From a bacterium (lineage in GTDB: Bacteria > Verrucomicrobiota > Verrucomicrobiia > Chthoniobacterales > Terrimicrobiaceae), in contig RFZT01000093.1 of the NCBI GenBank assembly GCA_009920585.1, forward strand, positions 1-8,624: DNA of 8,624 nt, written 5' to 3'. Positions 6,355 to 8,624 of the stretch are shown piece after piece. Position 1 is the stretch's first letter; every line of letters begins with the position of its first letter. The notes beneath the pieces were generated by a model. It was not told where the DNA came from. It was given only the letters and a program-made list of their open reading frames with translations, and searched no databases. The position numbers and the translations under genes are program-made.

Positions 6355-8624
6355 ATGAAGAACCGCCTGATCCTAAATATCCTGAGCGTTTTACTGTTCT
6401 TTCTGGGTAACGTTGGTGCCATAACAGTCAATGGGCCAAAGCCATTTGACCAAATCTTGACCGCGTCGTTTTCGACAAATTGGACAGCCAGCAATGCTGC
6501 GTCGATCTCATCAATTGGCAACTTGAAACACGTCATCCTTCTCGATGCCGCAACCAAGAGCTATTGTTTGAGCATAAACTCAAGCGGCAACAATGCTACC
6601 CTTTCGGTGAGTCCTGTCTCCAGCATAGCGGCTACCTACGGGAGTGCCATGCGTTGCATGTTTCAACTTCTCGATAAGAATGTCGAGAGTCTGAGCACTA
6701 TCGGCCTTAGTGGAAACTACTCAATCCATCCCGAACTTTTTTCCCACTCTGCTATTGACGGAAATGCCACGATTGCGTCATCCACGGCGACAAGTTTGCT
6801 TGTGCGCGACATTAAGAGTTACTACCGGACGTCCAATGCCTCGTATCTTATCTTTACGATCACGGGAAATGCCTCATCCGCAAAAATCAAAGCCACTACC
6901 AGACTCGCTCTTTCGAGTGGAAACTTTTCTGCTTCTGGCAATTGGTCGGCAACCCAGTGGATCATGATGAACGGAACTACTGTCGGCCTTACATCCAACG
7001 AGGCCAGTGCGACTAGCTTTTTTATGGCTGATGCCACGAAGCTCATCAATATAGGTGTGAATGCAGGTACGGACTTCAACCCCGCCAGCACGGCTTGGCA
7101 GACGAACGCATTCGCGTCCTATCCCACAAATCCCGCACCTTGGGCATTTTCGGACAGCTTTCTTTTAAATGGACTGGTCAGCAAAATAGACCCCTATTAT
7201 TCCACTCAATTAGGAGCGAGCGTCAACTCAACCGCATCCGCATCAAAGGCTTTAGATAATATCGTCACCACGCTCGCCGCAGAGGGGGCATCGCTCCGTT
7301 ATGACAAATCTGTCTATCTCGCCTACAGGGAAAATACGCTCAGCCATCTTTTTGCTTCGCAGGATATCTACAACAGTCGAGTGGGAGAGCGGACGGTGGC
7401 GCATGTCTATTTCACGAATGCGGCTGACGATACTGGGATTCACCACCCCTATATGGTTGTCGCAACGCATAATGCTACTCCGCGCCCAAACTTTTTGATT
7501 GATGTGGCGCGCCCCCCAGGTGATGGGGATGGCGGGGGGACTTATGCCACTGGAACCGTAACGCGCAAAGCAGTTCTAGAAGTAAAAACGGTTCTCATCC
7601 CGTTGAAAAATTATGGTTTGGTTGGAAATCTTACTGACAACACCCTTACTAAATCGCTCGCCAGTGATGCAGGGCTCTCTGTAGGCAACTATACTGTCGA
7701 GAACTATGCGGATACGGCATCGATGGGCGTGTCCATTGATGGAGTGGTGATTTATCCCGCTATCAACAATACTCTTCTCTATGCGACGGCTGCAGCGGAG
7801 ATCACATCATCTGGAGCGCATGTCGGTAGGGGGGGAGCCCTCCACTACCATGCGGATGGGCACGGGTTTAACGGGAACGGAATTAATCTCTACAATCTGC
7901 GTGATTACACAAATAGCGACAACGGTACGAGTCGCTCACATCCCCCGATTATAGGATTCGGATACGATGGCATTGCGCTCTATGGAAAATACGAATCGTC
8001 CTTTGCTTTAATGGATGGATATGCCACTGCATTAGATGTTTTTGGTGGGCATACCCATGGTGATTATGGTTATCATTACCATAGCCATGCGAAATCCATT
8101 GTGGGCCTCAAGGATACAGCCGGAAGTCAAAGCCCGATACCTACTTATACCCAGCACTTTCTTATGGTGGGAGCGTGGAAAGGATCCATTAATAAACTGC
8201 CCGTAGTGGGCGTGGGTATTATTGACGATACTTCCCAAGGGCGATATGTCGGAAAAAATGGCACTGCCGATTCTAAACCTGTCGTTTTACCTATGACTAT
8301 CTCAGGGATTGTAGGCAGTGCACTTATCACAAGTATCACCGCAACGAACTCGCCAACGAGCTATGCTTTAGCAAGCGGCACTTGGCCCGCGGGGCTTAGT
8401 TTGAATGCAACAACTGGAGTCATCATTGGCACTCCTTCGGTAGCGGCCAACGGCACCTTGATGGTGAGGGCGACAAACGCATCGGGTAACGGTACAGGAA
8501 ACGTAACTATCAATATTACGTCTGCATCAGCAGCGCCTGTGGTGGTGGCGGCAACGATCAACGGGACGGTGGGTAGTGCAGTGATTGCAAGTATCAATGC
8601 GACGAACTCGCCAACGAGCTATGC
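6355..8624 (+). CDS. large secreted YHYH-domain protein with tandem Ig-like repeats (3' end outside window)
   Basis: The frame is open from ATG 6355 to the last base (756 codons), with no internal stop. Residues 1-22 form a signal peptide (basic MKNR, hydrophobic core LILNILSVLLFFLG, likely cleavage after VGA), so the protein is exported. Residues about 23-400 are rich in Ser, Thr, Asn and Ala; I do not recognise them. A Pro/Gly/Asp stretch (DVARPPGDGDGGG, about 383-395) separates them from a YHYH domain (about 440-640). That domain has SIDGVVIYPAINNTLLYA, HVGRGGALHYHADGHGF (His497, 499, 503), IIGFGYDGIALYGKY and GGHTHGDYGYHYHSH (His566, 568, 574, 576, 578). The His cluster suggests metal binding (inference); the family's function is not known to me. 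From about 650, Ig-like repeats of the He_PIG type begin (VGSALI, TNSPTSYALASGTWPAGLSL, TTGVIIGTP), period 86 residues, running off the edge. No Shine-Dalgarno sequence or clear promoter precedes the start. The domain layout suggests a cell-surface or extracellular protein. Confidence 0.88.
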   Translation, partial: MKNRLILNILSVLLFFLGNVGAITVNGPKPFDQILTASFSTNWTASNAASISSIGNLKHVILLDAATKSYCLSINSSGNNATLSVSPVSSIAATYGSAMRCMFQLLDKNVESLSTIGLSGNYSIHPELFSHSAIDGNATIASSTATSLLVRDIKSYYRTSNASYLIFTITGNASSAKIKATTRLALSSGNFSASGNWSATQWIMMNGTTVGLTSNEASATSFFMADATKLINIGVNAGTDFNPASTAWQTNAFASYPTNPAPWAFSDSFLLNGLVSKIDPYYSTQLGASVNSTASASKALDNIVTTLAAEGASLRYDKSVYLAYRENTLSHLFASQDIYNSRVGERTVAHVYFTNAADDTGIHHPYMVVATHNATPRPNFLIDVARPPGDGDGGGTYATGTVTRKAVLEVKTVLIPLKNYGLVGNLTDNTLTKSLASDAGLSVGNYTVENYADTASMGVSIDGVVIYPAINNTLLYATAAAEITSSGAHVGRGGALHYHADGHGFNGNGINLYNLRDYTNSDNGTSRSHPPIIGFGYDGIALYGKYESSFALMDGYATALDVFGGHTHGDYGYHYHSHAKSIVGLKDTAGSQSPIPTYTQHFLMVGAWKGSINKLPVVGVGIIDDTSQGRYVGKNGTADSKPVVLPMTISGIVGSALITSITATNSPTSYALASGTWPAGLSLNATTGVIIGTPSVAANGTLMVRATNASGNGTGNVTINITSASAAPVVVAATINGTVGSAVIASINATNSPTSY
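8311..8624 (+). repeat. tandem Ig-like repeat, 258-bp period, second copy cut by window end
   Basis: The unit starting at 8311 (GTAGGCAGTGCA, encoding VGSA) recurs at 8569 (GTGGGTAGTGCA), exactly 258 bp or 86 codons later. Within it, 23 bases at 8344-8366 are identical to 8602-8624. The repeats encode He_PIG-like beta-sandwich units with ATNSPTSYA in both copies. More copies probably follow beyond the window. Confidence 0.85.

Noticed and set aside
6822..8597. Minus-strand frames (6822-7091, 7252-7470, 8032-8238, 8145-8339, 8361-8597) opposite the YHYH gene
   Set aside because: They are antisense shadows of the long open plus-strand frame; the likeness between the last two merely reflects the Ig repeats on the other strand.

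Overview
The window looks like a chromosomal stretch from a bacterium of the PVC group, most likely Verrucomicrobiota. This is an inference from gene content: a TMTC-like membrane protein with TPRs, a small coiled-coil/winged-helix protein of a type I associate with that phylum, and secreted proteins built from YHYH, He_PIG-like Ig, PPC and choice-of-anchor modules. Several starts also lack a clear Shine-Dalgarno sequence. No rRNA or other decisive taxonomic marker is present.

Left part (1-4136), housekeeping. A tRNA-Leu(GAG) gene lies on the minus strand, downstream of uvrB, which is also on the minus strand (718 aa, complete). Divergent from uvrB, across a gap of about 114 bp, is a plus-strand polytopic membrane protein with a C-terminal TPR block (about 567 aa). 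It resembles GT-C/TMTC-type proteins.

Middle part (4137-5318). A minus-strand Sfp-type 4'-phosphopantetheinyl transferase converges on the TMTC-like gene. Across a short AT-rich gap with a perfect TATAAT, a divergent plus-strand gene encodes a 144-154 aa protein: coiled coil, very basic linker, winged helix. It is probably a nucleoid-associated or regulatory protein.

Relic zone (5319-6354). There is no intact gene here. It holds hairpins and short repeats, a 33-codon fragment resembling the start of a DUF4160-type protein, and a 171-codon minus-strand 3' remnant of a large secreted protein (end of a choice-of-anchor-D-like domain plus a PPC domain). The remnant has an in-frame stop directly upstream and no credible start. 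It marks an old breakpoint.

Right part (6355-8624). One plus-strand reading frame stays open from an ATG with a good signal peptide to the window edge (756 codons, 3' end missing). It encodes a large secreted protein: an N-terminal region of about 400 residues that I do not recognise, a histidine-rich YHYH domain, then tandem Ig-like repeats with an 86-residue period. This is the least explained gene of the window and the best candidate for new biology. I see no defence system, CRISPR array, complete IS or prophage.
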